Part shown: piece by piece, positions 1 to 10,500 of the stretch
How positions within the stretch are numbered: the first letter of the stretch is position 1
Layout: each line of letters begins with the position of its first letter
From: Branchiostoma floridae
Lineage: Eukaryota; Chordata; Leptocardii; Amphioxiformes; Branchiostomatidae
Direction of reading: 5' to 3'
Length of the DNA stretch: 64,000 bases
Assembly (NCBI RefSeq): GCF_000003815.2
Contig: NC_049983.1
Location: 5,935,276 to 5,999,275 of the forward strand
Program-made: the position numbers and the translations under genes
Notes under the pieces: model-generated
What the model was told of the DNA's origin: nothing
Databases searched by the model: none
Seen by the model: the letters and a program-made list of their open reading frames with translations, nothing else

Positions 1-720
1 CTTGTTTTTCGTTTAAAGGGCGGCCCCATAGCGGGCAATATAAATATTTTTTCCTGTGGTGACGAGAACCAATTGTATACATTCAAAGTTCATAGAGCTG
101 GCTCCATGAAACTTGTTTTTCGTTTACAAGGGCGGCCCGATAGCGGACTATATAATTTTTTTTCCTGTGGTGACGAGAACCAATTGTATACATTCAAAGT
201 TCATAGAGCTGGCTCCACGAAACTTGTTTTTCGTTTACAAGGGCGGCCCAATAGCGGACTATATAATTTTTTTTCCTGTGGTGACGAGAACCAATTGTAT
301 ACATTCAAAGTTCATAGAGCTGGCTCCATGAAACTTGTTTTTCGTTTACAAGGGCGGCCCCATAGCGGACTATATAAATATTTTTCCTGTGGTGACGAGA
401 ACCAATTGTATACATTCAAAGTTCATAGAGCTGGCTCCATGAAACTTGTTTTTCGTTTACAAGGGCGGCCCCATAGCGGACTAAGATTTTTCCTGTGGTG
501 ACGAGAACCAATTGTATACATTCAAAGTTCGTAGAGCTGGCTCCACGAAACTTGTTTTTCGTTTACAAGGGCGGCCCCATAGCGGACTATATAAATATTT
601 TTTCCTGTGGTGACGAGAACCAATTGTATACATTCAAAGTTCATAGAGCTGGCTCCATGAAACTTGTTTTTCGTTTACAAGGGCGGCTCTATAGCCGACT
701 AAGATTTTTCCTATGATGAC
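1..720 (+). repeat. 111-bp tandem repeat array (about 6.5 units)
   Basis: The phrase CTTGTTTTTCGTTTA recurs at 1, 112, 223, 334, 445, 551 and 663, giving a period of 111 (once 106, once 112). Each unit also holds GGGCGGCCC, TCCTGTGGTGACGAGAACC and AGAGCTGGCTCCA. Because 111 is a multiple of three, a 142-codon frame stays open across the units as a 37-residue repeat; I read this as a by-product, since a second frame is also open and there is no sign of a gene. The array runs off the left edge. Units differ by a few substitutions only, implying recent expansion or homogenisation. Confidence 0.95.
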
Positions 721-910
721 GTGAACTAACTGTATGTATTCAAAGCGAAATATACATTTCTTTTGAAGGTGACGTGAACCAATTGTATGTATTCAAATTG
801 AGTGGAGCTGGCTTTATGGAGCTGGTAGGTTGGGAGCAGGTTTGTACTAATAGCTCCATGGAGCTGGCTCCATGGAGCTGGCTCCATGGAGCTATTAGTA
901 CAACCCCTTC
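721..910. repeat. Degenerate array edge with 62-bp imperfect palindrome
   Basis: Decayed versions of the 111-bp unit (GACGTGAAC, CAATTGTATGTATTCAAA, GGAGCTGGCT) continue to about 835. At 842-903 there are perfect 23-bp inverted arms (842-864 and 881-903) around three copies of GCTCCATGGAGC, itself palindromic. The structure could extrude as a cruciform. Confidence 0.8.
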
Positions 911-990
911 TCTTTAAAGCCTTGTTTTTATTTGACCGGGGGCTCAAGGCGCAGGCGCTAATTGTTGCGTCACCCCAGTACAAGGCGATG
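911..990 (+). repeat. Dispersed repeat fragment (family also at 6335 and 16640)
   Basis: The segment TTTAAAGCCTTGTTTTTATT followed by GACCGGGGGCTC and GGCGCTAATTGT matches the minus strand of 6335-6410 and the plus strand of 16805-16865. It is a short fragment of a longer interspersed element. Confidence 0.6.
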
Positions 991-1094
991 TCCGGGAGCC
1001 TGACAGGGTGCTCCTGTAGCAGTGGAAAAGTTCGCACTGTTGAAACGATGATCCTGTCAACAGCGCAATTTAGTCATTTCTAGTTCTACATTTC

Positions 1095-1712
1095 TAACGT
1101 ATGGAGGGATAGCAAGTGACCCAGTTCTCCGAGAGATTGAGACCCCCATTCTACTAGAAGGCGACAAAGCCGCGACCTCATTTGGAAGTGTATAATTAAC
1201 ATTTACAAACATATTAAAACCGAATATGCCATGGAAACCTATCTATACCAGAACGACACTGACAAGAGGTCCAATGTATGTAAGATAAGAATCAGTGCTC
1301 ACCCTCTAGAGGGTCGTTATAAAAAGTTGTCAGTTCAAGATAGATTGTGCAAATATTGTGCGACGGATGCAGTGGAAGATGAAATACATTTCATATGTAA
1401 CTGCCCCCATTATGAGGATGAAAGAAACAACTTTTTTGACACAATCAAAACAATATTTCCAACTTTTCATCAGATAGTAGACCTCCATAAAACTAATTTC
1501 CTGTTAAAATCACAGAACCCACTAATCATTAAAGACGTGGGACTTTTCATCAGCCACTGCCTCCAAAGAAGAAGTCAAACCTCCCAGTAAAGAATGTAAA
1601 ATCATGCATATAGATAGCTGTATAGACTAGACACTTTTTAATGTTTGTATCCTTGGCCTTGCAATTAGCCTACGAGCATGGATTTGCAAATAAAGAAACT
1701 AAAAAAACAACC
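1095..1712 (+). mobile_element. 5'-truncated LINE 3' end with C-terminal zinc-knuckle ORF
   Basis: The 119-codon frame at 1231-1590 encodes the terminal part of a non-LTR retrotransposon polyprotein: a KIRISAHPL segment, then LCKYC followed by DEIHFICNCPHY, the Cys-Cys-His-Cys pattern also present in the intact LINE at 7691-11227 (LCKHC, DERHFVVEC). Upstream, from about 1100, in-frame LINE-like codons are interrupted by a stop. The 3' end carries TTGCAATTAGCCTACGAGCATG then AATAAAG and an A-rich tail at about 1700. It is a dead fragment. Confidence 0.85.
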
Positions 1713-1914
1713 TTTGATTTTCTACATGGGTTACCCTGCAAAATGTAAAAGTACGTCGGTAAAGACGCAGTGATTTGCTATCAGTAATATAAAGGCTTCG
1801 TTTTCTTTCCTGTTCGTCGTTATTTGTCTGTCCGGGACTGTCCCTATCATCGGCATATTATACATATATTGTTGCATAAACACAATGCGTTGTAAATAAT
1901 TGCATGAATCTGAC
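1713..1914. other. Gene-less DNA, nothing recognised
   Basis: AT-rich sequence between a LINE tail and a Penelope-like repeat. It is probably part of the same element as 1915-2112, but nothing further is recognisable. Confidence 0.4.
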
Positions 1915-2112
1915 TCTACATATGTAAATACTTTACGTTCTGTGACCGCATCTGAACTATGAGCAGCGACACCTGTCCTGCAGTACAATGTGAACCAGTC
2001 AGAATTGCCCTGAAGAAGGTAACAGACGGTCACCGAAACGTCGGTATGAATAAATCAATGGTTGTGTAAAAAGAGTCTCTTGATTCAGTATCGTACCAAC
2101 CTGATGAAACTA
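1915..2112 (+). repeat. Interspersed repeat, Penelope-like 3' signature
   Basis: This about 195-bp segment is almost identical to 53478-53672 (TGACCGCATCTGAACT, AGCGACACCTGTCCTGCAG, CAGTCAGAATTGCCCTGAAG, CCAACCTGATGAAACTATT). Both contain GAAGAAGGT-acagacggtcacc-GAAACGTCGGT, a hairpin flanked by GAAGA and GAAACGTC, a signature I associate with Penelope-like retroelement ends; related hairpins occur at 38040 and 45830-46115. The family assignment is inference. Confidence 0.6.
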
Positions 2113-2146
2113 TTCACGGAGGTAACTTGTTCAATTTTCAACTAGG

Positions 2147-3822
2147 GCGGCGACGCAGATTTCCGTTTCGTAAACCGTCGTTGCCTTCGAGAAGCGTCGT
2201 TGCCAAATTTTGGAACCCTCGTTGCCTTTCTAACCGGCGATGCCATTTCCGAGCGACCGATCTTGAATTCCGAGTGCTCGCGGCATGTTCGTGAGATTTT
2301 CGTGAATTCTCGGAACTCTTAGTATTGTGGGTAATTGCATCCCTCGAAGCATATGACTCTGGGCCTGGTTCTCTATCATCGCTCAAACCTTTACTTATTC
2401 TACTTTGCTCGCAAATTGTAGAAGAACAGAAATGTGTTGTGCTGTTACGTACTGTAAGGGACACTGGAATAAGCATGTCTTGACTTTGAGTTGTACAGGA
2501 TTGTGTTCTTTATTCAAAACAGATGTTACTTGGAGTAGCTGGGTTAGTGCATTATTTTTATATATGGGGTATCGGTATACTGACAATACAACAGTATGCA
2601 TAAGAAATATCAGAAGTATCACTAGTTGATGACCTACTTTGTTATCGAATACCATTCAGTATCATTATCATCATTGTACTTTCATACATGTATTTTTGCA
2701 ATTAGCCATCGGGCATGAGTTTGCAATAAAGATATTTCATTATTATGTTATCAAAAATGTGCTTTATTTCTGAGCCCTTGTATCAAAGTTATTACTTCTA
2801 ATGTCTACATGAAGGGTGAATTAGTGTTAGAAGGGGCAAAGTGTCCACAAATTTATTTCTTTTTGTTACCAGACGCAAAGATAAAAGCTCCTTGCCAGAC
2901 GCCATCTGTATGTAAATCCGACACTTTAATGAGGTCGCACATCAATGTAATGTCATGCATGTGAGAAGTGTCAAATCATACATACATTATCGACCTGACC
3001 GTAAGAGCCTGGTACATTTACAAGTACAATAGCTATTGTCTGCTATATGATGTAAAAGCTCCTTGGGTGGAGCGTCTACTGAAAAAAGGTGTTGGTGACG
3101 TTGTGAGTCAGTTTGTCAGACCAACTTGGTCAGACTCTGACTGACTCCCAACTCCACTAACACGGTACGTGAATGGCAATGCCTGCCGATTGTCTGTGTT
3201 TCTAAGCCATGTTACCAGCCCCTCCTTCAATAATGGACTGTTCCAAAAATGTGGTGAGGGCGGAAGAGGTACAAAATCAGGTTCTATCCCTAACCTTAGT
3301 TGCAGCCCAGAAATATCTGAAAAGCTCCTTGCAAAGTGCCCAAACCGTTCCTTGATCCAGTCCAGAATTGGTCAGTAACCTTTACCAATTTCCAATCCGG
3401 TGACTTCAGTCCACCCCTGGACCCCCCTCTACTGTTAGTGTTAGAGTCGGAGAAAAATCCTACATTACCAATGACTCTAGTCTATCTACATGGCACTCCG
3501 TAGCCAAATGTACTCCCCAAACGGTGTACGTATATCGTCATGTGACGCTTCGGTACTCCTCAACTGAGTAGAAGACAGAGTTACAGTCCTGAGAAGGTCT
3601 TCTTCCCACAGTGGAGCAAGATCTGGTCCTTCTTTCGTGAATTACAGAAACTTCCCGAGAAGCTACGGAAACTTCACGAACATGCCGCGAGCACTCGGAA
3701 TTCACGATCGGTCGCTCGGAAATGGCATCGCCGGTTAGAAAGGCAACGAGGGTTCCAAAATTTGGCAACGACGCTTCTCGAAGGCAACGACGGTTTACGA
3801 AACGGAAATCTGCGGCGGCGAC
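2147..3822. repeat. Inverted repeat: about 150-bp arms, about 1.4-kb spacer
   Basis: The arms 2147-2296 and 3673-3822 are near-identical reverse complements (for example TTTCGTAAACCGTCGTTGCC and GCATGTTCGTGA against their complements). The spacer carries a LINE tail at 2640-2745 and otherwise unrecognised AT-rich DNA with no convincing gene. It may be a composite or foldback element, or two independent insertions of one repeat. Confidence 0.8.
2640..2745 (+). mobile_element. LINE 3' tail fragment
   Basis: Contains TTTGCAATTAGCCATCGGGC, then ATGAGTTTGCAATAAAG and an AT-rich end. This matches the tail at 1663-1700 and, on the opposite strand, 11765-11795. No coding part is preserved. Confidence 0.7.
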
Positions 3823-3844
3823 CGCACTGCAAACTAGAATATGA

Positions 3845-4050
3845 CAGGGCGCCAACGAATTCAACGTCCTATCCGAGGGACGGCCCTAGCCGAAGCTAGA
3901 TACTCATTTTAACCTAAGTAAAGTGAAGAAAGCGGTGTAAAGTGCCTATCCCAAGGGCAGAAGATCGGTAACACGGCAGCTGGATTCGAACCCGCAGCCT
4001 CTTGGCTCCGAGGCGAACACACTACCACTGTGCTAGCTTAGTCACTACTA
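3845..4050 (-). mobile_element. tRNA-derived SINE, minus strand
   Basis: Read on the minus strand, the head (4050 to about 3975) shows a polymerase III type A-box region (AGCACAGTGGTAGTGTG) and a B box (GCGGGTTCGAATCC), followed by the CCTTGGGA-type segment shared with SINEs at 11832 and 43845. The body GCTAGGGCCGTCCCTCGGAT at 3880-3900 also recurs at 29838 and 49570. It is a SINE rather than a tRNA gene because the acceptor and D stems do not close and a long body follows. Confidence 0.8.
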
Positions 4051-5893
4051 GCCAGTTAATCGACCACAAAACGTTCGATAAGGATCGCCATTGTCAACTT
4101 TGGTATATTGTTTTTCTTAACATAGATACTAGTGGACAGTTGTATTTCGTTCCTTTTATATACAATGTTTTTCATTTTCAAGAAGAGTTTTTAAAGTAAT
4201 TTTGTCTTGGCATTCATGGAATGTACTGAGCGTAGCTACATTTTGCAGACAGATACAGACATGAATGGAGATGTGCCCTGATATTACTAGTTGTTGTGTT
4301 AAGGCCAGGGTCACTTAATTGAATACAGGAATAAAGGTCTAGTTGGATGTGACATATGTCTTATCATTTCAATTCTTGTTACAAAGTTATGATCTCTAAA
4401 TTTGAAAATACAAGTGTCTTGGTTTTTTTTGCCCAACTTGTTTTCCATGCTATGCTGACTATATTATGAGATGGTTAAAGGCCGAACCCCCAACATTTGG
4501 AATTTTTTTGGAATAAATTAAATTGTACGTCGAGCCCATCTGGCGTTTGAATTACGACTTCAGCGTTGCCATTTCGCATGAGGTGCGTATGATTGCATCT
4601 GCAATGCGCAACAGAATTTTCCGTACTGCGAATAGATGCGTATGGGGTACGTATGTTGGGCGTATTCTGGACGCACACAACGTCTACCGACCGCATGCCT
4701 GACGCACCTGGTGCTAACTGCACTCCAAACGCATTTCAGGTGTGTCATCAGAGGAACAGTTTCTGTTACATATACTTTTGTTTGCGAGCATTGCCAATAG
4801 AGTATTTTTGTTAGAGGAACGCTTTGTACAACGTATACTTTTGTTTACAGGCAGTGCAAGTAGAACATTGATAACTAAACAGTGAAGAGGTTTTTGTTAT
4901 TTATTGGCGAAGCAGTGAAGCAGTGACACTGTACTTTTACAGTAATGTGGGCCATCATTTACCTTAAAAAATATATGCACTGTTAAGATTGTGTTTGTTT
5001 TCACTTTGTCCTTAATGATTTCCCCTATCATCTTAGTATTTCAACTACTATAAAAATCACACTCATACACACCAAAAAACGTGTTCAAGATCTTCATCAA
5101 ACACGTAAATTAAACAATTATGAAACCTTACGCCCTCTTTCAAAGTTGTAATATGGCTCTATATTGCACCTTTATATCATGTGGTTCTACACACAAAAAA
5201 GTGCTATGATCAGCAAATAAAGTCAAATATCCGTTACACAAAATGGCACCTGTGTCACACAAATTGACCCAGTGCTTCAGCAGGTTCCTCTACATCTTCC
5301 CTTCCCTGGAGGCTCTGTTGGGACCAGTTACATTCATGGTGTCCTGCAAGTTGTGACCATCTCTGCATGCCCCCGGTTCAAATTCGTCGGTCCTGGCCTG
5401 GATCTGCCATCCTGAGATGATCTTTTTGTCTGGACTCAGATGCACCTTCGTATTTATTCCAAATCTGGAGTATTTATTCCAAATCGATCACGCTTGTGCA
5501 TGTCCAAAACTATCGGGCGAACTGGGCGTATATTTTAGTTTGCCTGCGTACATGAAACTTTCTAAAAACGAATCAGATGCGTTTGAGGTGCGACTTGTGC
5601 GTGCGGCCGCGTATTGAAGAAATTAGTCAAAATGTCGAAAAATGTCAAAACGGAACTCATGCGGCTTGAAAATATACGCAGGTGTGACCCCACCTATACA
5701 CCTTGCGCAACCGTGCGAGTGACGTGCGTTAGACGTACTCCCTCCCTGCTCTTGCCAATAATTCCCCACGTTTTCAGGTAAACGTAGCGGACGTAGCCCC
5801 CCCCCAAAAAAAAAAACATACTGACAAAACCACGTACGGCGGGTTGTGCCCTTAGCTTTAATTACCGCACTCACAAGTAGCGATGCCCGTCAC
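4051..5893. other. Gene-less DNA with minor repeats
   Basis: No credible gene. There is an imperfect about 76-bp tandem duplication at 4745-4870 (ATACTTTTGTTT recurring with GAGGAAC), and a GC-richer region at 4540-4740 with frequent GCGTA/TACGC words that resembles 5540-5760. Short ORFs here show no coding character. Confidence 0.5.
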
Positions 5894-5929
5894 ACTGCAG
5901 TACCGATTTCTCTTATCAAGCGGCGCAAT

Positions 5930-6130
5930 TGAGGCGACTTGTAATCGAACTCTTACGATTGAACTATTTTCGCCCGAGCAGCCCTGAGACGTAACCCCTG
6001 TTTCGCCTATTGGGTCAGTTAGTCCTCACTCATAGTGAGCAATTGAGCTGGTCTCAATCATGATGTTTCTGACCTAGGGCGAAGAGATGCTGTTACAGTT
6101 CCAGTCATGTAACCCGTAACCTTGAGTGGC
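5930..6130 (+). mobile_element. SINE body/tail fragment
   Basis: CGAGCAGCC, GTAACCCCTG and CCTATTGGGTCAGTTAGTC parallel the 3' part of the SINE at 49735-49860 (GTAACCCCTGCTTCACCTATTG, GTTAGTTAGTC). The tRNA-derived head is absent. Confidence 0.55.
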
Positions 6131-6334
6131 CTTCAGGTATTGTTACGTGGTGACCATTATTATTTAAGTAAAAACAAAAAAAAATTGATGATGATGTTGC
6201 AGTAGTACTGTGTGGGGAAAATGCAGGATAATCATTTGAAAAACAGTTGAACTACCCTTATAGCTGTCCTATCTGGCCTTGGATGAGCAAGAAACAGATC
6301 AGGTCCAAATACGTAAACAAGATAGAAGGGGAGA
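6131..6334. other. Gene-less DNA, nothing recognised
   Basis: AT-rich sequence between a SINE fragment and a dispersed repeat; no features seen. Confidence 0.4.
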
Positions 6335-6570
6335 CGCCACAATTAGCGCCTGCGCCTAGAGCCCCCGGTGAGACAGCATTACTGAAAATAAAAACGAGGC
6401 TTTAAACCATTGAAAAGCCTTTCTTGGTGGGATTTTATTTGAAATCTGGGCATTTTGGGAGTGGCTGCGGTACGAAATACCCTATACATGTTGAATTAGT
6501 TGTAAAAAATGACCTTTCCCCATCGAGCGGGTTTCCGCACCCCCCTGAAATAGTGGTATTCTTACTCCCA
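6335..6570 (-). repeat. Dispersed repeat, inverted relative to 16640-16875
   Basis: GGCGCCTGCGCC-type and CCCCCGGTGAG words, AAAACGAGGCTTTAAACCAT, GGTGGGATTTTATTTGAAAT and CATTTTGGGAGTGGCTG match the reverse complement of 16640-16875. The 3' part of the family is also seen at 911-990. Confidence 0.75.
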
Positions 6571-6848
6571 GCCTGCAATACTCAACTAAACAAACAGCCC
6601 AAGAAAAACAAGTCGACTTGACGACACGTAACAGCCCTGTACAGAACCCCCCTCCCCTTCACGTTACCATGACTACCAATTCTCCTACATCATCAATAAA
6701 CATGTAAATACAACAACAAAATTTAAACAGAGTAACAACCGCACAGGGTAGTCACTACCAGGCTTCGTGGATCGGTGGTCTAATTGTAGAAATTGGACAA
6801 ATAGAGTTAGCAGTACGCTAGGGGGAGTCGGCCGGCCAGTAAAAACAT

Positions 6849-7063
6849 TACTGTAAATGCATTTAAGTTCGCGGGGGATTTAATTTCGCGGTGGCGGGAA
6901 AAAGGACTTTTCGTGGTGGTTTTAAGTTCGCGGTAACACCATAGACTGCAGTCTAATACCATAATAGAAAAATGTTCGCAGTGATTTTAAGTTGGCGTTT
7001 AAGTGGTCACCGCGAAAACCGCGAACATATTAATCCACCGCGAACATTTCTGCATTTACAGTA
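6849..7063. mobile_element. TIR MITE (TACTGTAAATGCA family)
   Basis: The ends TACTGTAAATGCATTTAAGT (6849) and the complement of ...TCTGCATTTACAGTA (7063) form about 28-bp terminal inverted repeats rich in TTCGCGG, about 215 bp overall. Internal TTTAAGTTCGCGG motifs repeat several times. From general knowledge, MITEs with TACTGTAAATGC ends are widespread in marine invertebrates; here the call rests on the TIRs. Non-coding. Confidence 0.8.
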
Positions 7064-7280
7064 TCCGAACCACGTAGCACAGGGTAGACTATAGATCTAG
7101 TACACTATTTACACTACTGGCGCCAGTAAGGGGATACTTTTTGGGAAAATATGGATTATCTTAACGCCTACGATGCGACTGAAGTACCGGCATATCCGTA
7201 ATGTATCTCGGAATGTTACTACATCCAGCCTGCCTTGCCAACATACATAAACAACATAAGAAAAACAAGTGGACATAACA

Positions 7281-7468
7281 GCCCTGTACAGGAGGAAGAA
7301 CGAATTTTCTTACTTTTTGTGCATTTTGTCGTCTTCTAAGTCATACTTTTACGTATTACACAATGTCAGAATTATAAAGAAAAAATCGGAGAAAACAACA
7401 AAACAGTGACGCAGTAAACGAACCCCACAGTGACGCAAGCTTGACGCAAGTGCAGTGAGAGGGCACCT
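7281..7468. mobile_element. Truncated MITE, same family as 33121-33373
   Basis: CATACTTTTACGTATT, GAGAAAACAACAAAACAGTGACGCAG and GACGCAAGCTTGACGCAAGTGCAGTG match the right two thirds of the element in myosin intron 3 (33185-33373). The left TIR is missing. Confidence 0.75.
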
Positions 7469-7573
7469 TAACAGTATTTTTTTTGCAAGCACGATATGAT
7501 GATTTTGTAATCATGCCCCTAACGACCGCCCAGCCTGGCCTCCCCCTATAACATCATATGTGGAACGGTCCGA

Positions 7574-10500
7574 AGAATAAGAATGAATGAATGAATGAAG
7601 ACCTTTATTGAACATTTTTGCCACACTGGGCTAAGTACAGGTCACAACAAGACATGTTAAAAAGATACAGGTGACAAATACAAAATTAGACTATTGCTGG
7701 ATAAATTCAACTTCTCCTCGCTTTTCTGTTATAGTGGAGATAAAAGAGCAGATATGTTTTATGATCGATGGTTTGTCTAGTTGCATTATGAATATGAATT
7801 TTTCTACAGAACTTAGATGTATGAAATAAGGAAAATGGTTTTGTATAACCTTATACAGTTCATTTCTCTCTACGGTATACAATCTGCACTCTACTACAAA
7901 ATGGCGTTCGTCCTCTATTCTATCTAAATTACAATGTTTGCACAGTCTTTGTTCGAGAGGGGTGTGAGTATGCCTTCCTGTTTCAATATGAAGTTTATGG
8001 CAGCTAATCCTTAGTCGTGTGGCAGCATTCCTGTCCCTCATATTTTCGTTACTTAGATATTTTTCTTCATTGTATGTAGTTTTGAATAATCTATATGATC
8101 TTAACTTATTTTTGGCAGATCCGCCTTTGTTGTCATTATGTATTTCTTTTAAAAACGTTTGAAAATATATGTCTTTTAACCGCTGACCAATAGAGTTAAC
8201 AATCTGAGATGTGTTTGTTCTATGTGGGATAGGAAAATGCCACAAGTATGCATACCCGCACTCTTCTAAGGACTTACGCACTCCTGACGCCCAACATTTA
8301 TTACCAGATTTGTCCAACTCTAATTGGTAGGAGAAAGCGTCTGCTTGAAAACTGTCGGCTGGCACGTTCAGGCGAAGTCTTAGAAAATGTTTGATAGAAT
8401 TTAGGGAGGCCTCCACTTGCATGGGGTATCTCCCTAACTCCGCCCTTGCAGCTAAGCTGCAAGATGACCTCGGCACGCGTAATGATTGTTTACAAAATTT
8501 TAAGTGAACAGATTCAATTGGACAGGAATTGGAAGTTTTCAACGCACCCCATATTTCGGAACCATACAAAATAATGGGTTTGACGCACGTGTCAAAGAGT
8601 TTGTTTCTAACGGAAATGGGTGCATCGGCTTTGTCTAGTGATTGGTTAATCCCGAACAAAGCCTTTAGACCTTTCTTGTAGAGATGCTTGTGGTTCGCCT
8701 TGAAAGTGCCGGCAGAGCTAACAATGATACCTAAGTAACAATAGGACGTAACTAACTCTACAGGTTTTTTCTGGTATGTAAAAGAACAATCTCTTGGCAA
8801 ACGGCCACCCTTAGTGAAAACAATGACTTTTGTTTTCCTAAGGTTTACATTCAGTCTCCATGTGTTACAGTAGTTTTCTAGCTTATTCAATGAAGATTGT
8901 AACCCTCGCTTCGACTCAGAAAAAATGACTAAGTCGTCAGCGTACAATAAACAAGGAATGCGTTCAGTATGCATAATTGGCGGTTCACATTCATTATCGA
9001 AGACGGCTGTGATATCACTAATAAACAAATTGAATAAAGTCGGACTTAAATTGCAGCCTTGTCGGACACCACAGTTCGTAACATAAGATTCAGTGAGTCC
9101 TTGGCTGTGTTTTATACAGTTAGTAGTTTTAGAGTACATGTCTCTGATAGTTTGAAGAAATTTACCCCCTATACCGAGCTTGTTCAGTTTGTATATGAGA
9201 CCGTTTCTCCAGACGGAATCAAACGCTTTACTAAAATCTATAAAACATGCGAAAAGATGAGAGTTCTGACTAATGTACTTCCTAACTAGAGTGCTTACAA
9301 CAAAAAGATTGTCTGTTGTTCTAAAATTTTTCCTAAAGCCGGCCTGATGTGGTTTAAATAATCTATTGTTTTCTGCATAATCTACTAAACGGGTATTCAA
9401 GATGGAAGAAAATAATTTACCTAAACAGCTCATTATGGAAATTCCACGATAGTTATCTGGAATGGACGGGTCCCCGGACTTGTGGATTGGGACGATGTGA
9501 CTATGAGACCATTCATCCGGAAAATATCCGTTTTGTAAACATGTGTTGAATAGCTGAAGAAGTGGTGTTTTCAATATAGTTTTCCCAGATTTTAGCATTT
9601 CGTTTAGAATCATGTCATTTCCGCTAGATTTGTTATTCTTAAGATTAGAAATTGCAGTTGTTAGTTCCTCCAAGGTTATTGGGGAATCGAGGACAGAGGG
9701 GGTTGCATGGGGCGGGGACAAATCGTTATCTGAGTTAAGTGAATCGTTTTCAGAGACAGGGCAGTCATTTGTATTATTGAAAAGTTTGTCTACGCTGCTA
9801 AAGTGTTTAAGCCACTCCTCATCTGAAATGTTGTTTTCTTGTGCTTTCCCAGGTTTCAATTTGTTAACTAGCTTCCAGAAGGCACCAGGATCTTTGTCTT
9901 TCAGAGATGATAATTGAGTCATTATGTATTTGTGAAAATCTCTTTTCTTCTTTTTGGTAAGTTTTCTATATTCCTTTTTCCTTTTAAAGAACCTACCTCT
10001 AATATCTGGGTTTGATGGCTGTTTTTCAAGAAGAGAGGCTAAGTTTTTCACCTCACGTTTCAATTCAGTGCAGCTCTTGTCAAACCATTGTTTGTTTTGT
10101 CTCCTAGTCTTACGCTTCTTGTTGAATATCTTGATTGATAATGATCTGGTACCGGCATCTTTCAATATTTTGCTGAATTCTGACACAAACGCTTCGATTT
10201 CCTCTTTAGGGCCTGAACTACTACTACTTATTTTGAGAGAGAGTGAATTTAATCTACTAGTAAAATGAGAATGAGATAGAGTCTGGGGAAAAGTTTCCGT
10301 AGATGAGTCTGAGCAATGAAATCTTTTAGGAGCAGGTTTTGCTTTTGGTCTGCTGTGTTTTTCATTATGAAGCTGATTTCCAGTGTTTGAACGAATGAAA
10401 ACAGATAACATGCAGTGGTCCGAAAAAATGGTCAAAGGGTGAACTTGAAACAATAGAACGTGTTGAAGGAAAGATTGGCTGGAGGCTATATAATCTACAG

